Shown here piece after piece: positions 25,785 through 36,684 of a stretch of 64,000 nt of DNA (positions are counted from its first letter, which is position 1; each line of letters starts with the position of its first letter). Source of the stretch: Roseovarius pelagicus (GTDB lineage Bacteria; Pseudomonadota; Alphaproteobacteria; Rhodobacterales; Rhodobacteraceae); the NCBI RefSeq assembly GCF_025639885.1, contig NZ_CP106738.1:992001-1056000 (forward strand). Direction: 5' to 3'. The notes below the pieces were generated by a model, which saw nothing but the letters and a program-made list of their open reading frames with translations, was not told where the DNA came from and did not search any database. The position numbers and the translations under genes are program-made.

Positions 25785-26893
25785 TCAGGCCCAGAACGTT
25801 TCGCGGACCCGTGCCGCGCGATCCGCGCCCAGTACATCGACGCGCAATTCGGCCCCTGCGTCCCAATGGGTCATCCGCACCATTCCGATGGCCACGTTGG
25901 TGTCAAAATCGGGCGACCACGCCGCCGAGGTGATCTGCCCTACGCGCACATCGCCTGCATATAGCGGCCAGGGTCGGTCGCAACCGGGCACCGCATCGCC
26001 TGCAATCTCGATGGCACGGATTTGTTGTACCGGGCCTTCCTTGGCCACACGCAGCAGCGCATCACGGCCGATGCATCCAATCGCCGTATGGGTGTTACAG
26101 AACCGCCCCAGCCCGCATTCATGTGGGGTGTTGGCCATCGTCATGTCGTTGCCATAGCTCAACAGGCCACTTTCGATCCGCTCGATCAGGTTCGGGCACC
26201 CGGCCCGCACATTCAGGTCACGCCCGGCCTCAAACAGCGCGTCCCACAACGGCATACCGATATCGCCGCCCTCGACATAGATCTCGAATCCGCCCTGTTT
26301 GGAGTAGCCCGAGCGCGCCACCACCATGCTGCGACCCTGAAAATCAAACATCCCGTAGCGAAAGAACCGCACGTCGCGCACGGCATCGCCAAAAACGCGG
26401 GCCATCAGGTCATCCGCCTTGGGTCCCTGTACACCCAGCGGCGACACGTCGGGTTCATCCACCAGCACATCGAGGCGATAGCCGTTTGCGATCCCCTTGA
26501 CCCAGAGCAGCAGGTCACTGTCGGCGATCGAAATCCACCAGCGGTCCTCGGACAGCTTGACCGCCACCGGATCGTTCAGCATGCCGCCGGTTTCATCCAC
26601 GATGGGCACGTAGTAGCACTGCCCGGCAGTCATCCCGCGCAGGTCGCGCGGCGTCAGCATCTGCATCAGTCGCGCGGCGTCCGGGCCGCGCAATTCCACT
26701 TGTCGCTCGCAAGAGACATCCCAGACCTGCACATGCTCTTTCAAGTGGCGATAATCGGCTTGAACGCTCTCGAACACAGTCGGCAGCAGCATGCGATTGT
26801 AAACCGTATAGGCTTTGACCCCTTCGGCCTCGACACCGGCGGCAAGGGGGTACGCCGCAACCGGCGTGAGGGGGACAGGAGTGGTGTGATCAA
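25785..26893 (-). CDS. dmdA: DMSP demethylase DmdA, with apparent N-terminal frameshift
   Basis: A GcvT-fold enzyme that transfers a methyl group of dimethylsulfoniopropionate to tetrahydrofolate. The body is clear: GVKAYTVYNRMLLPTVF, RGPDAARLMQMLTPRDLR, DETGGMLNDPVAVKL, ARSGYSKQGGFEIYVEG. The conserved N-terminus (SPSRRLRRTPL) is in another frame and joins the body only if one base is restored near the C5 run (G5 on plus, 26846-26850). In that N-terminal frame the start is TTG at 26893, 9 nt after AGAGGA and overlapping the upstream TGA. Without correction the first ATG is 26792, giving 335 aa and losing about 35 conserved residues. Either a sequencing or assembly error or a real mutation. 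Confidence 0.82.
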
Positions 26894-27405
26894 AATCCGA
26901 TATCCTCTGGCATGACGAACAGATCCGTATCGCCGGGGCCCGCGCCCGCAGCGGTGAGCATGGCGTGTATCTGCCCGCGGTGGTGGGTTTGGTGGTTAAA
27001 GAAATGCGCGATGCACATCGCATAGGGTCGGGACACATCACGCCCCAATGCGCCGGAATGCCAGCTGAGTTCCCCCTCCAGATCGTCGGTATCCAACCGG
27101 TCGGCCCAACCGAGTATCCGGCGGTCGGCGCGCGTGCGTGTGGATTTGAACGCAGTCCAGTCAGGGTGCAGCGCGGCACTGCCCGGAATACCGCCCACGG
27201 GTGCATCCCAGCCATCGAAGCGCGACATCCAGATCGTATCCGCCCAGAGCAGATGGCTGAATGTTCCCATGATCGACCCAAAGAATGCGCCACGATCCGC
27301 AACGCGTGCGCCCTCATTCAGCTGATCCGCCGCTGTCACAAGCGACGCGTTCTGCCACATATTGTAGCGCGCCATCATTGCGCAGAACGAGGGCGAGACA
27401 ATCAT
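26890..27405 (-). CDS. DinB/DUF664-family protein
   Basis: 171 residues, four-helix DinB fold. Candidate metal-binding His residues appear in GTFSHLLWAD and in HFFNHQTHHRGQ, the usual DinB triad pattern. Members include metal-dependent thiol S-transferases and many uncharacterised proteins. It is coupled to the DUF1326 gene (4-nt ATGA overlap) and to dmdA (TTG/TGA overlap), so it is part of the DMSP operon. A thiol-linked role would fit the pathway but is inference. Confidence 0.8.
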   Translation of the reverse strand: MIVSPSFCAMMARYNMWQNASLVTAADQLNEGARVADRGAFFGSIMGTFSHLLWADTIWMSRFDGWDAPVGGIPGSAALHPDWTAFKSTRTRADRRILGWADRLDTDDLEGELSWHSGALGRDVSRPYAMCIAHFFNHQTHHRGQIHAMLTAAGAGPGDTDLFVMPEDIGF

Positions 27406-28049
27406 TTGCCCGGGCCGCTCCAGTCGATCGGGCAGATCTCTGCTGATTTTCCGCCGAAGTCCCAGATGCGGCCATAATCGCGCACCCGGCTTTTCTTGCC
27501 TTTGGCAGCGATGATGTCGGGGCCCATCCAGTATTGCGAATTCGTGATCGTGACCGGCTGATCGGGGTTGGCGCCGTCGATCATTTCAATTTCGCCCTGA
27601 ATCTTGCGGCCAATGCGGATGCTGCGGGTCTTGCCTTCGCGGACGATCTCGACCGGTTCACGCTGGACCCCGATGATTTCGGACACCAGCATGGTAAAGA
27701 GGCCGGTTGTCCCGCCTGCCGCGCCGGAAAAAATCTGGCAAATACCGTCAAATGCCGCGTCGCTGGCACGATCATCGACATACAGCGCGACCTTCCAGTT
27801 TCCTTCGCCCATGCGACCGGGAATATCGGCCAGAATACCCACGTTCAGCCCCGACAGATCGGCACCGTCGTATTCGCCCTGATCGATGGCAATCGCCATC
27901 CATGCGTGACAATGCCCCTCGGTGGGAGGGTGCGCCCCAAGGCTGACGACGCAAGGGCAGAACACATCGCACGAGCAGTTCAGAAACAATTCGCCTTTGA
28001 TGGCCCATTCGGGCAAAGGCGCGTTGTCGGGTTTCGGGTTTGCTGACAT
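27402..28049 (-). CDS. DUF1326 domain protein
   Basis: 215 residues, soluble. The N-terminal Cys-rich NCSCDVFCPC motif near residues 24-33 and HCHAW are the DUF1326 signature and look like a metal or thiol site. DUF1326 genes are very often next to DUF2182 membrane proteins, as here (3 nt away). Function unknown. Confidence 0.85.
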   Translation of the reverse strand: MSANPKPDNAPLPEWAIKGELFLNCSCDVFCPCVVSLGAHPPTEGHCHAWMAIAIDQGEYDGADLSGLNVGILADIPGRMGEGNWKVALYVDDRASDAAFDGICQIFSGAAGGTTGLFTMLVSEIIGVQREPVEIVREGKTRSIRIGRKIQGEIEMIDGANPDQPVTITNSQYWMGPDIIAAKGKKSRVRDYGRIWDFGGKSAEICPIDWSGPGK

Positions 28050-28052
28050 TTT

Positions 28053-28853
28053 CTATCCTCCGGTGAACAGTGGCGTGGCCACAACAGCCAGACCACCAAC
28101 AATCAAAATCAGGCCCATCGGGCGCGTCACCCGGTGGCCGATCTGCGGCAGTTTCTCAATCACCATGAACAGGGTCGCCAGTCCCATCCACGCAAGGTTC
28201 ATCACGCCGCCGGCAAAGCCGAGCGCCATGAAGCCCCAGCAGCAGCCGACACAGAATGCACCCAGCCCCAGCCCCATACGCAATCCGCCGGCCGCGCCGC
28301 TGCGCCAGTGACCCAAAAAGTAGGTCATCGGGCTGTGGCAGACGCCGTGGCAGACCTCTTTGGCGCGAGTGAACTGGAACGCGCCGACTGCGATCAGCAA
28401 TCCCCCGGCAAAGAGCGGCGATTTGGCAATGCCCAGCATGTCCACCACACCGCCATAAAGCAGCGCGAGTTGAACGCCGGTGATCACGGCGGCGAACCCG
28501 ACCCAGACGATGCCATATCCCGCCACAACGCCCAGCCACCCGGCGCGACTGCCATTGGCGGAGACCATCAAATCCTCGTAGCTGCGCAGTGTGGGCACCA
28601 GTGTCGGCAGCATCATCGCGGCCATCATAATCGCCCACATGGCAAAGAGCGGACCGAAACGCGCCATCGGCATGTCCATCGGCATCCGCGGGTCCATAGC
28701 CGCCATCATTGCGCCCTGCGTGCCCGGCCGCCCCAACAGATCGAGGTCCATTTGCATCGCCATCACATACATCATCCACCACGCAGCGAGGATCGCGGCG
28801 AAGAAGCCGAGCCACAGCACGTTCCGAAGCGGCGTTGCAAGAATGGTGCGCAC
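28053..28853 (-). CDS. DUF2182 integral membrane protein
   Basis: 266 residues from the GTG at 28853, chosen because AGAGGA stands 9 nt upstream; a TTG 27 nt earlier is possible. About six to seven transmembrane helices. Met-rich loop (MDPRMPMDMPM), KEVCHGVCHSP and FCVGCCWG give Cys/His/Met clusters typical of this predicted metal-binding family. First gene of the DUF2182-DUF1326-dinB-dmdA-acuI operon, divergent from gntR. Confidence 0.82.
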   Translation of the reverse strand: MRTILATPLRNVLWLGFFAAILAAWWMMYVMAMQMDLDLLGRPGTQGAMMAAMDPRMPMDMPMARFGPLFAMWAIMMAAMMLPTLVPTLRSYEDLMVSANGSRAGWLGVVAGYGIVWVGFAAVITGVQLALLYGGVVDMLGIAKSPLFAGGLLIAVGAFQFTRAKEVCHGVCHSPMTYFLGHWRSGAAGGLRMGLGLGAFCVGCCWGFMALGFAGGVMNLAWMGLATLFMVIEKLPQIGHRVTRPMGLILIVGGLAVVATPLFTGG

Positions 28854-28900
28854 GGATGGTTTTCCTCTGCTGAGTCGCAATTCACATCTTGCCGGGAAAA

Positions 28901-28924
28901 TGTCAGACCTTTAAACGTCTGACA
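28901..28924 (+). promoter_or_regulatory. Palindromic operator between gntR and the DMSP operon
   Basis: A perfect 8-bp inverted repeat TGTCAGAC-N8-GTCTGACA. It ends 1 nt before the gntR ATG and lies in the 72-nt divergent region (28854-28925). The size and symmetry suit a dimeric GntR/FadR-type repressor, which could control both directions. Confidence 0.7.
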
Positions 28925-28925
28925 A

Positions 28926-29666
28926 ATGAAATCTGTATCCGCCTCCAAACCCGCGCCGAAATCGGACTTGTCCGCACAGATTGCGACGGCGATTCGCGAT
29001 GCGATCATCTCGGGCGAGATGATCGTGGATGAGCGGCTGCCTTCTGAGGCTGAACTGGCCGAGCAATTCAACGTCTCGCGCCCGACTGTCCGCGAGGCGC
29101 TAAAGCGGCTCGCGGCACAGTCGTTGATCCGTACCCAGCGCGGGGCATTTGGTGGGGCATTCGTCAATAGGCTGAGCTATTCCGAGGCCTATGGTCAGCA
29201 GATCACCACTGCGACACTGCTGCTGAGCATGAATGACGTCAGCTTTGATGTGGCCTGCGAGGCGCGCTATGCGCTGGAACGGGCCTGTGCGCCGCTGTCT
29301 GCCCTGCGCTGCACGGCGGACCAGTTGGCCAGCATGCGGGCGGAAATTCATCGACAGGGGCAACCGGGGCTGAGTGACGAAGGGTTCTGCGCCTCAGACG
29401 TAGCGTTTCACCGCGCGCTGGTGGACGGGGCGGGCAACCCGGTGCTGGGCTACCAGCTGGCCGGGGCGATAGAGGCGATGCAGCCGCTGATGAACATGAT
29501 CACCTTTACCGCCCGGTCGCGCGGCGCGATCATCGCGCTGCACACCCGTATCGCCGACGCGCTGGAAGCGCGCGATGCCGCCGCTGCCGATGGCGCGCTG
29601 CAAGAGCTGGAGCGTTACACGTTGTCACTGGCGCGCGACGTCATGGCCGCGCGGCAAAAGCGTTAG
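28926..29666 (+). CDS. GntR/FadR-family transcriptional regulator
   Basis: 246 residues: a winged helix-turn-helix (residues about 15-80, LPSEAELAEQFNVSRPTVREALKRL) and an all-helical FCD ligand domain with metal-type His/Asp positions (DVAFHRALV, ALHTRIADAL). Divergent from the DMSP operon with a palindrome against its start codon, so it is the likely local regulator; a GntR gene beside dmdA is also known from Ruegeria. No Shine-Dalgarno is visible before the ATG, hinting at a leaderless mRNA. Ligand unknown; DMSP or acrylate-derived compounds are plausible. Confidence 0.85.
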   Translation: MKSVSASKPAPKSDLSAQIATAIRDAIISGEMIVDERLPSEAELAEQFNVSRPTVREALKRLAAQSLIRTQRGAFGGAFVNRLSYSEAYGQQITTATLLLSMNDVSFDVACEARYALERACAPLSALRCTADQLASMRAEIHRQGQPGLSDEGFCASDVAFHRALVDGAGNPVLGYQLAGAIEAMQPLMNMITFTARSRGAIIALHTRIADALEARDAAAADGALQELERYTLSLARDVMAARQKR

Positions 29667-29678
29667 GTCGCGCACCGC

Positions 29679-30356
29679 TCAGGCGGATGCCGGATAGTGC
29701 TGCGTATTGCCATCGCCCAGCACGGTCATGGTCATAGGCACATCCCACGGCATTGGATAGATCGTCTTTATCCGACAGTCCGGAGCGCCGATTCCGACGA
29801 TGAGGGGTGGCGTTTCCATCGCTGCCAAGGTGCGGTCATAATACCCACCGCCATTGCCCAGACGGTATCCTGCCTCGTCCACGCCCAGCAGCGGTGAAAT
29901 CACGATATCGGGCGTAGCCTCTGCCCCGTCAGAGGGCACGGGGATGTTCCAAATACCGCGCTCCATCGCGCAGCGTGGTGCCCATGTGCGGAAAATCAGG
30001 GGGGCGTTCTTCTCGACCACCACAGGCAGGACGATACGCGCGCGCGCCTCATGTGCGCGCGTCATCCAGTCGCGCAGGTCAGGCTCGGACCGGATCGGCC
30101 AGTAGGCAGCGATGATGCGACCTGCCAGATCGGTCAGTTCGCGGTCCAGCTCGGTCGCGATCGCATCCGACAATTGCGCGCGATCCTCGGCAGTGCCCGC
30201 GTTGCGCAGCGCATAGAGGCGCGCGCGCTCGGCCTTGCGAAAGCGGGACACATCGCGGGCGGTGGCCGGATCAATGGCGTGGCCGGCAATAATGAGATGT
30301 TGATAGCAGGGATCGTCGCCCGGTATGTCGTCGTCTGATCTGTCTTCGGAATGCAT
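29679..30356 (-). CDS. 5-formyltetrahydrofolate cyclo-ligase
   Basis: 225 residues. The family signature NGGGYYDRTLA (ATP/phosphate loop) and an N-terminal RKAERARLYALR-type basic helix are present. It converts 5-formyl-THF to 5,10-methenyl-THF with ATP. It is convergent with gntR. Its presence beside the THF-dependent DMSP demethylase operon fits C1 supply and recycling, though that link is inference. Confidence 0.88.
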   Translation of the reverse strand: MHSEDRSDDDIPGDDPCYQHLIIAGHAIDPATARDVSRFRKAERARLYALRNAGTAEDRAQLSDAIATELDRELTDLAGRIIAAYWPIRSEPDLRDWMTRAHEARARIVLPVVVEKNAPLIFRTWAPRCAMERGIWNIPVPSDGAEATPDIVISPLLGVDEAGYRLGNGGGYYDRTLAAMETPPLIVGIGAPDCRIKTIYPMPWDVPMTMTVLGDGNTQHYPASA

Positions 30357-30450
30357 CGCGGGCCGCCCTCCTGAAACCTAACGGAATACAGGCCAGACGT
30401 GAGCATATCGCACCCGCGGTTGCAAGTGACGGATCGATACCGAAAGCGGC

Positions 30451-30684
30451 CTAGCCTTGGGGCGGCTGATCCGCATCGGGGTCGGCCTTGCCCACCCCGA
30501 GAAAGACGAATTTGAACGGCACGATCCACGCGAACCCGAGTACGACATAGAGCGGCAGTTGCACCCAGCGTGGCAAGTCACCCATCATCGCCACCAGACT
30601 GATGACCACCACGATATAGGCAGGCAACCCGATCAACAGGATCACCAGTGACCAGCGACGGCGGGCTTTGTAACTGAGCGCCAT
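30451..30684 (-). CDS. DUF2842 small membrane protein
   Basis: 77 residues with two transmembrane helices (about 11-33 and 43-63) and a short acidic tail. It matches the DUF2842 pattern common in alphaproteobacteria. Its start overlaps the purA stop by 1 nt. Function unknown. Confidence 0.8.
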   Translation of the reverse strand: MALSYKARRRWSLVILLIGLPAYIVVVISLVAMMGDLPRWVQLPLYVVLGFAWIVPFKFVFLGVGKADPDADQPPQG

Positions 30685-31979
30685 CAGTCAGCGAACGGGT
30701 CAGTGACAAGGATCGTGTCGTCACGCTCGGGCGAGGTCGAGACCATCGCGACCGGGCAATCAATCAGTTCCTCCACCCGGCGCACATACTTGATCGCGTT
30801 GGCCGGCAGGTCGGCCCAGCTGCGCGCGCTCTCAGTCGATTCGCTCCAGCCCGGCAATTCTTCGTAGATCGGGGTGCAGCGGGTCTGCGCATCCGCCGCC
30901 GTGGGCAGATAATCAAGCCGTGTGCCGTCCAGATCATAACCGACACAGACCCTCAGCACGTCGAATCCGTCCAGAACATCCAGCTTGGTCAGGGCGATGC
31001 CCTTGACACCGCTGGTGGCGCAGGTCTGGCGCACCAGTGCCGCGTCGAACCAGCCGCAGCGCCGCTTGCGCCCGGTGACTGTGCCGAATTCGCGGCCGCG
31101 CTCGCCCAGACGCTGACCATCGTCATCCTCCAGTTCGGTCGGGAACGGACCTTCTCCGACGCGGGTGGTGTAGGCTTTGACGATGCCCAGCACATAGTTA
31201 ATGGCGTTTGGCCCGACTCCCACGCCCGTCGCGGCCTGACCCGCGATCACGTTCGACGAGGTGACAAAAGGATAGGTGCCGAAATCAATGTCCAGCAATG
31301 CGCCCTGTGCGCCCTCAAAGAGGATGCGTTTGCCCGCTTTGCGCTTGTCATTCAGCACTTTCCAGACCGGGGCCGCGTATTGCAGAATCTCGGGCGCGAT
31401 GGCGCGCAACTGCGCGATCAGCGCGTCACGGTCAACCGGTTCGATCCCAAGGCCACGGCGCAACGGATCATGGTGCTGCAATGCGCGATCAACGCGCGCC
31501 TCAAGCGTGGCCGCGTCAGCCAAATCCGCCACGCGGACAGAGCGACGGCCCACTTTGTCCTCGTAGGCCGGGCCAATGCCGCGCCCGGTGGTGCCAATCT
31601 TGGTGCCCTTGCTGGCCGCTTCTTCGCGGGCGCGGTCCAGTTCGCCGTGGATCGGCAGAATCAGCGGTGTGTTTTCCGCAATCATCAGTGTCGCTGGCGT
31701 AATATCGACGCCCTGCTCGCGAATCTTCGCGATCTCTTCGACCAGATGCCAAGGATCCAGCACGACGCCATTGCCGATAACGCTCAGCTTGCCACCGCGC
31801 ACCACGCCCGAAGGCAGCGCGTTCAGCTTGTATACCTTGCCGTCGATCACCAACGTATGCCCGGCATTGTGCCCACCCTGAAAGCGCGCGATCACATCAG
31901 CGCGTTCACTGAGCCAATCCACGATTTTGCCTTTTCCTTCGTCGCCCCATTGAGCGCCCACGACAACGACATTGGCCAT
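30684..31979 (-). CDS. purA: Adenylosuccinate synthetase
   Basis: 431 residues. GTP-dependent ligation of IMP and aspartate, first committed step to AMP. The P-loop-like [14 protein letters not shown] is at residues 7-20, with [23 protein letters not shown] and the C-terminal KYVRRVEEL. Full length. Confidence 0.96.
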   Translation of the reverse strand: MANVVVVGAQWGDEGKGKIVDWLSERADVIARFQGGHNAGHTLVIDGKVYKLNALPSGVVRGGKLSVIGNGVVLDPWHLVEEIAKIREQGVDITPATLMIAENTPLILPIHGELDRAREEAASKGTKIGTTGRGIGPAYEDKVGRRSVRVADLADAATLEARVDRALQHHDPLRRGLGIEPVDRDALIAQLRAIAPEILQYAAPVWKVLNDKRKAGKRILFEGAQGALLDIDFGTYPFVTSSNVIAGQAATGVGVGPNAINYVLGIVKAYTTRVGEGPFPTELEDDDGQRLGERGREFGTVTGRKRRCGWFDAALVRQTCATSGVKGIALTKLDVLDGFDVLRVCVGYDLDGTRLDYLPTAADAQTRCTPIYEELPGWSESTESARSWADLPANAIKYVRRVEELIDCPVAMVSTSPERDDTILVTDPFAD

Positions 31980-32121
31980 GCTGATCCTCTTGAATTGCGG
32001 TCAAACCCGCGTCGGTATAGCGGGGCATACCGGACGGCGAAACCGTTAAATCGTCGCGCCCCTCTGGACACGACCCCGTGGTTGGGATCATTTTAGGCGC
32101 GGGAGCCATCCGAGAGGGCAT

Positions 32122-32517
32122 ATGGGGTTCATTATTCGCTGGTGCGTGGCGTTCGTATTGCTGGCCGCCACTTTCAATCCGACCGAGTGGAATTATGTCC
32201 ACTGGGCAACACAGAATTATTCGGAGCAAATGCCGCTGGCGGTGTTGATCGGGTTGTTGCTGATGGTCGGCTACATCATCTACCTGCGTGCGACTCTGCG
32301 GTCCATCGGAGGATTTGGCATGTTGCTGATCGCGGCCATCATTGGCGCCGTGCTGTGGGTGCTCTTTGATTACGGGGTTCTGACGCTTTACAGTCAGGAC
32401 GAAATGGTTTGGCTGGGGCTTGCCACTCTGGCCACAGTGCTGGGTATCGGCCTGAGCTGGAGCCATGTACGCCGCCGCCTGAGCGGGCAATCTGATATGG
32501 ATGACGTGGGCGACTGA
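32122..32517 (+). CDS. DUF6524-like membrane protein
   Basis: 131 residues with four hydrophobic segments (about 4-20, 38-56, 63-84 and 95-112). The N-terminal FNPTEWNYVHW and the overall pattern fit DUF6524, which I associate with Rhodobacteraceae. Function unknown. It is divergent from purA. Confidence 0.7.
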   Translation: MGFIIRWCVAFVLLAATFNPTEWNYVHWATQNYSEQMPLAVLIGLLLMVGYIIYLRATLRSIGGFGMLLIAAIIGAVLWVLFDYGVLTLYSQDEMVWLGLATLATVLGIGLSWSHVRRRLSGQSDMDDVGD

Positions 32518-32632
32518 TCAGATCGACAGATTGCCCCTGCCCTAGCTGAAGGCAGTTGCCGTGATTGTCGGGTTGCGGGGCGGCACGTTATTGCATAGAT
32601 AGCGCCTGAACCAATCCAATGCGGGCCGTTAC

Positions 32633-32995
32633 ATGGAAAACGTCGTTCTCATCATCCATCTCCTTCTGGCACTGTCGCTGATCGGCGCAGTTTTGCTGCA
32701 ACGCTCGGAAGGGGGCGGACTTGGCATGGGCGGAGGTGGCGGTGCTGCCGCGGGTCGCTCGGCCGGAACGGCGATGGGCAAGCTGACATGGATATTGGCG
32801 ATTGCATTCATCTGCACGTCAATGGCGCTGACCGTGATCGCCGCACGCAACGCGGCGGGCAGTTCGGTGCTGGACCGGATCGTTGACAGTCCGGCCCCCT
32901 CAGCGGCAGAGGAAGAAACGCCCGGCCTGTCCGGTGGCAGCCTGCTGCCGCCTGCGGCGGACGACGACGCACCACTTCTGCCGACGGCGGAGTAA
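32633..32995 (+). CDS. secG: Preprotein translocase subunit SecG
   Basis: 120 residues: two transmembrane helices (about 3-22 and 52-72) separated by a Gly-rich cytoplasmic loop (RSEGGGLGMGGGGGAAAGRS), the SecG hallmark, then an Asp/Ala/Pro-rich tail. SecG associates with SecYE to stimulate protein export. Upstream of pyrG, as is common in Rhodobacterales. Confidence 0.92.
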   Translation: MENVVLIIHLLLALSLIGAVLLQRSEGGGLGMGGGGGAAAGRSAGTAMGKLTWILAIAFICTSMALTVIAARNAAGSSVLDRIVDSPAPSAAEEETPGLSGGSLLPPAADDDAPLLPTAE

Positions 32996-33133
32996 TACAA
33001 CTAGGCCTTGGGCTATACCGAATTTCCGTAACATCATGTTGCGGCGCGGTTGCACAACAGGGCCGAATCCTGATAGGCTTAAATCCCGTGGGCTGCGGTA
33101 TTCCGCACGCTACCAGTGATGCTTTGTTGCTGA

Positions 33134-34822
<1,689 letters not shown>

Positions 34823-34835
34823 GTTCACCACAGGA

Positions 34836-34862
34836 TGGGGCTCGGCCCCACGTTAAGTTTTC
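34836..34862 (+). terminator. Possible terminator of pyrG
   Basis: TGGGGC-TCG-GCCCCA (6-bp stem, 3-nt loop, 34836-34850) is followed by CGTTAAGTTTT. It starts 13 nt after the pyrG stop. Short stem and interrupted T-run make it a moderate candidate. The rest of 34863-34997 has a T8 run near 34925-34932 but no gene. Confidence 0.45.
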
Positions 34863-34997
34863 CCACGTTGAATTTTCAATGAAAACGCAACGCCCCCGGG
34901 GTAGTTCGACCAAGAAAAAGCCCTTTTTTTTCTACCGGTTCCGGATATCTTTGCAGAAGGCACTCAGCCGGCGTTATCCAAACAGGTCGCCAGGCGA

Positions 34998-36644
34998 TCA
35001 GCCCATCAGCGCCTCGGCGGCTGCGCGGGCCTCGTCGGTCACGCGATCGCCCGACAGCATGCGGGCAATCTCGTCCACGCGGTCCTGAGTGTTCAGCGGT
35101 GTCACGGTCGAGAGCGTCTGTTCGCCCGTCACACGCTTTTCGACGCGCCAATGGTGCCCGGCCAGCGCCGCGACCTGTGGCGAATGGGTGACCACCAAGA
35201 CCTGCCCACCCTGTGCCAATTGCGCGAGACGCCGACCGACGGCGTCGGCAGTGGCACCACCCACGCCGCGATCAATCTCGTCGAAGATCAATGTGAGGCC
35301 GCTTTGTGTGCCGGTCAGACACACCTTGAGCGCCAGCAGAAAGCGGCTTAGCTCGCCCCCGGATGCAATTTTGGCCAGCGGTCCTGACGGCGCGCCGGGG
35401 TTGGTGGCGACGCGAAAGGCAACCTCGTCAGTGCCTTCGGGGCCGGGGTCCGTCTCGATGATGCTGGTTTCAAAGACCGCGCGCTCCATCTTGAGCGGGG
35501 CAAGTTCTGCCATAACCGCCGCATCGAGCCGGGTTGCGGCCTCGACGCGAGCTGTGTGAAGCGTGGTCGCGGCCGTCGCGTATGTCTCGGCTGCCTGCCG
35601 CGCGGCGGCGCGCAGCGTGGCCAGATGGGAATCGCCATCGTCAAGCGCGCTGAGGCGCGTGCGCAATTCGGTGGCGAAATCGCCCAGATCATCCGGGGCC
35701 ACACCATGTTTGCGCGCCAGCGCGCGGATCGCAAAGAGCCGTTCTTCGGCGGCTTCCAACTCGAGCGGATCAAAGCTGAGTGCGTCGAGGCAGTCGGCGA
35801 CACCGCGCCCTGCCTCGTCCAGTTCGACCATTGCCCGCGCCAGCGCGGCGAGTGGCGCATCAAGCCGCCCCTCTACGGCATCTGCCGCACCCTCGAGCCA
35901 GCGCAGCGCATCGGATGCTGCCCCCTCGGCACCCTCCAGCCCCAGCGCCTGCTGCGCGCGCTGCACGTCGCCGCGCATCTTTTCCGCGCCCTGCATCATC
36001 CGTCGGCGGCTGTCGAGATCGGCCTCCTCGCCCGGTGCCGGGTTCAACGCGTCCAGCTCAGTGACGGCATGGCGCAGAAAATCTTCTTCTTCGCGCACGG
36101 CGGCCAGTGCCGTTTCGGCATCGGATTCGGCGCGGCGCGCTGCGCTCCAGCCCTTCCAAGCGGCTCGGACCTCTGCCCGCACGGCGTCAAGCGCGCCAAA
36201 CGAGTCGAGCATCTGGCGATGGCCGCGTGGATTCAGCAACCCCCGGTCGTCATGTTGACCGTGTAGTTCTATCAATGTGTCGGATAGCCGGCGCAGCACC
36301 TCGCCCGAACAGCGTCGGTCGTTGACCCAAGCTGTCTTGCGTCCGTCAGCGGCATTGATACGGCGCAGGATCAGCGTGTCACCGCCCGGCAATCCGGCCT
36401 CGGCGAGCACTGCATGGGCGGCGTGGTCATCCGGCAGGTCAAATTCGGCAGTCACTTCGCCTTGATCTGCGCCACTGCGCACCAGTTCGGCCCGGCCACG
36501 CCATCCGAGAACAAAGCCGAGGCTGTCGAGAAGGATGGATTTCCCCGCGCCGGTTTCGCCGGTCAGCACGTTCAGACCGGGCGCGAAGCCCAGCTCGAGC
36601 CGGTCGATGATCAGCATGTCGCGGATGTCCAGATGGCGCAGCAT
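34998..36644 (-). CDS. recN: DNA repair protein RecN
   Basis: 548 residues, SMC-like ATPase for double-strand-break repair. Walker A GETGAGKSILLDS near residue 30, a long central coiled coil, and C-terminal Walker B with the ABC-like signature (ASGGELSRFLLALK, LIFDEIDRGVGG). It starts 40 nt after bamD. No GTTC-N7-GTTC LexA box was found just upstream, though recN is often SOS-regulated; a perfect 7-bp hairpin (36660-36677) lies in the bamD-recN gap. Confidence 0.95.
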   Translation of the reverse strand: MLRHLDIRDMLIIDRLELGFAPGLNVLTGETGAGKSILLDSLGFVLGWRGRAELVRSGADQGEVTAEFDLPDDHAAHAVLAEAGLPGGDTLILRRINAADGRKTAWVNDRRCSGEVLRRLSDTLIELHGQHDDRGLLNPRGHRQMLDSFGALDAVRAEVRAAWKGWSAARRAESDAETALAAVREEEDFLRHAVTELDALNPAPGEEADLDSRRRMMQGAEKMRGDVQRAQQALGLEGAEGAASDALRWLEGAADAVEGRLDAPLAALARAMVELDEAGRGVADCLDALSFDPLELEAAEERLFAIRALARKHGVAPDDLGDFATELRTRLSALDDGDSHLATLRAAARQAAETYATAATTLHTARVEAATRLDAAVMAELAPLKMERAVFETSIIETDPGPEGTDEVAFRVATNPGAPSGPLAKIASGGELSRFLLALKVCLTGTQSGLTLIFDEIDRGVGGATADAVGRRLAQLAQGGQVLVVTHSPQVAALAGHHWRVEKRVTGEQTLSTVTPLNTQDRVDEIARMLSGDRVTDEARAAAEALMG

Positions 36645-36684
36645 CGTTTTGCCCCGTAGGGTGGGCCTTAGCCCACCGCCCGTG

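Noticed and set aside
26893..27317. Upstream extension of the dmdA body frame across dinB
   Set aside because: It overlaps an intact dinB and encodes no conserved residues; the conserved DmdA N-terminus is in the other frame near 26850-26893.
34875..34945. Possible small gene or terminator around the T8 run after pyrG
   Set aside because: No ribosome site and no stable stem next to the T-run; only a weak similarity to the post-gene repeat.
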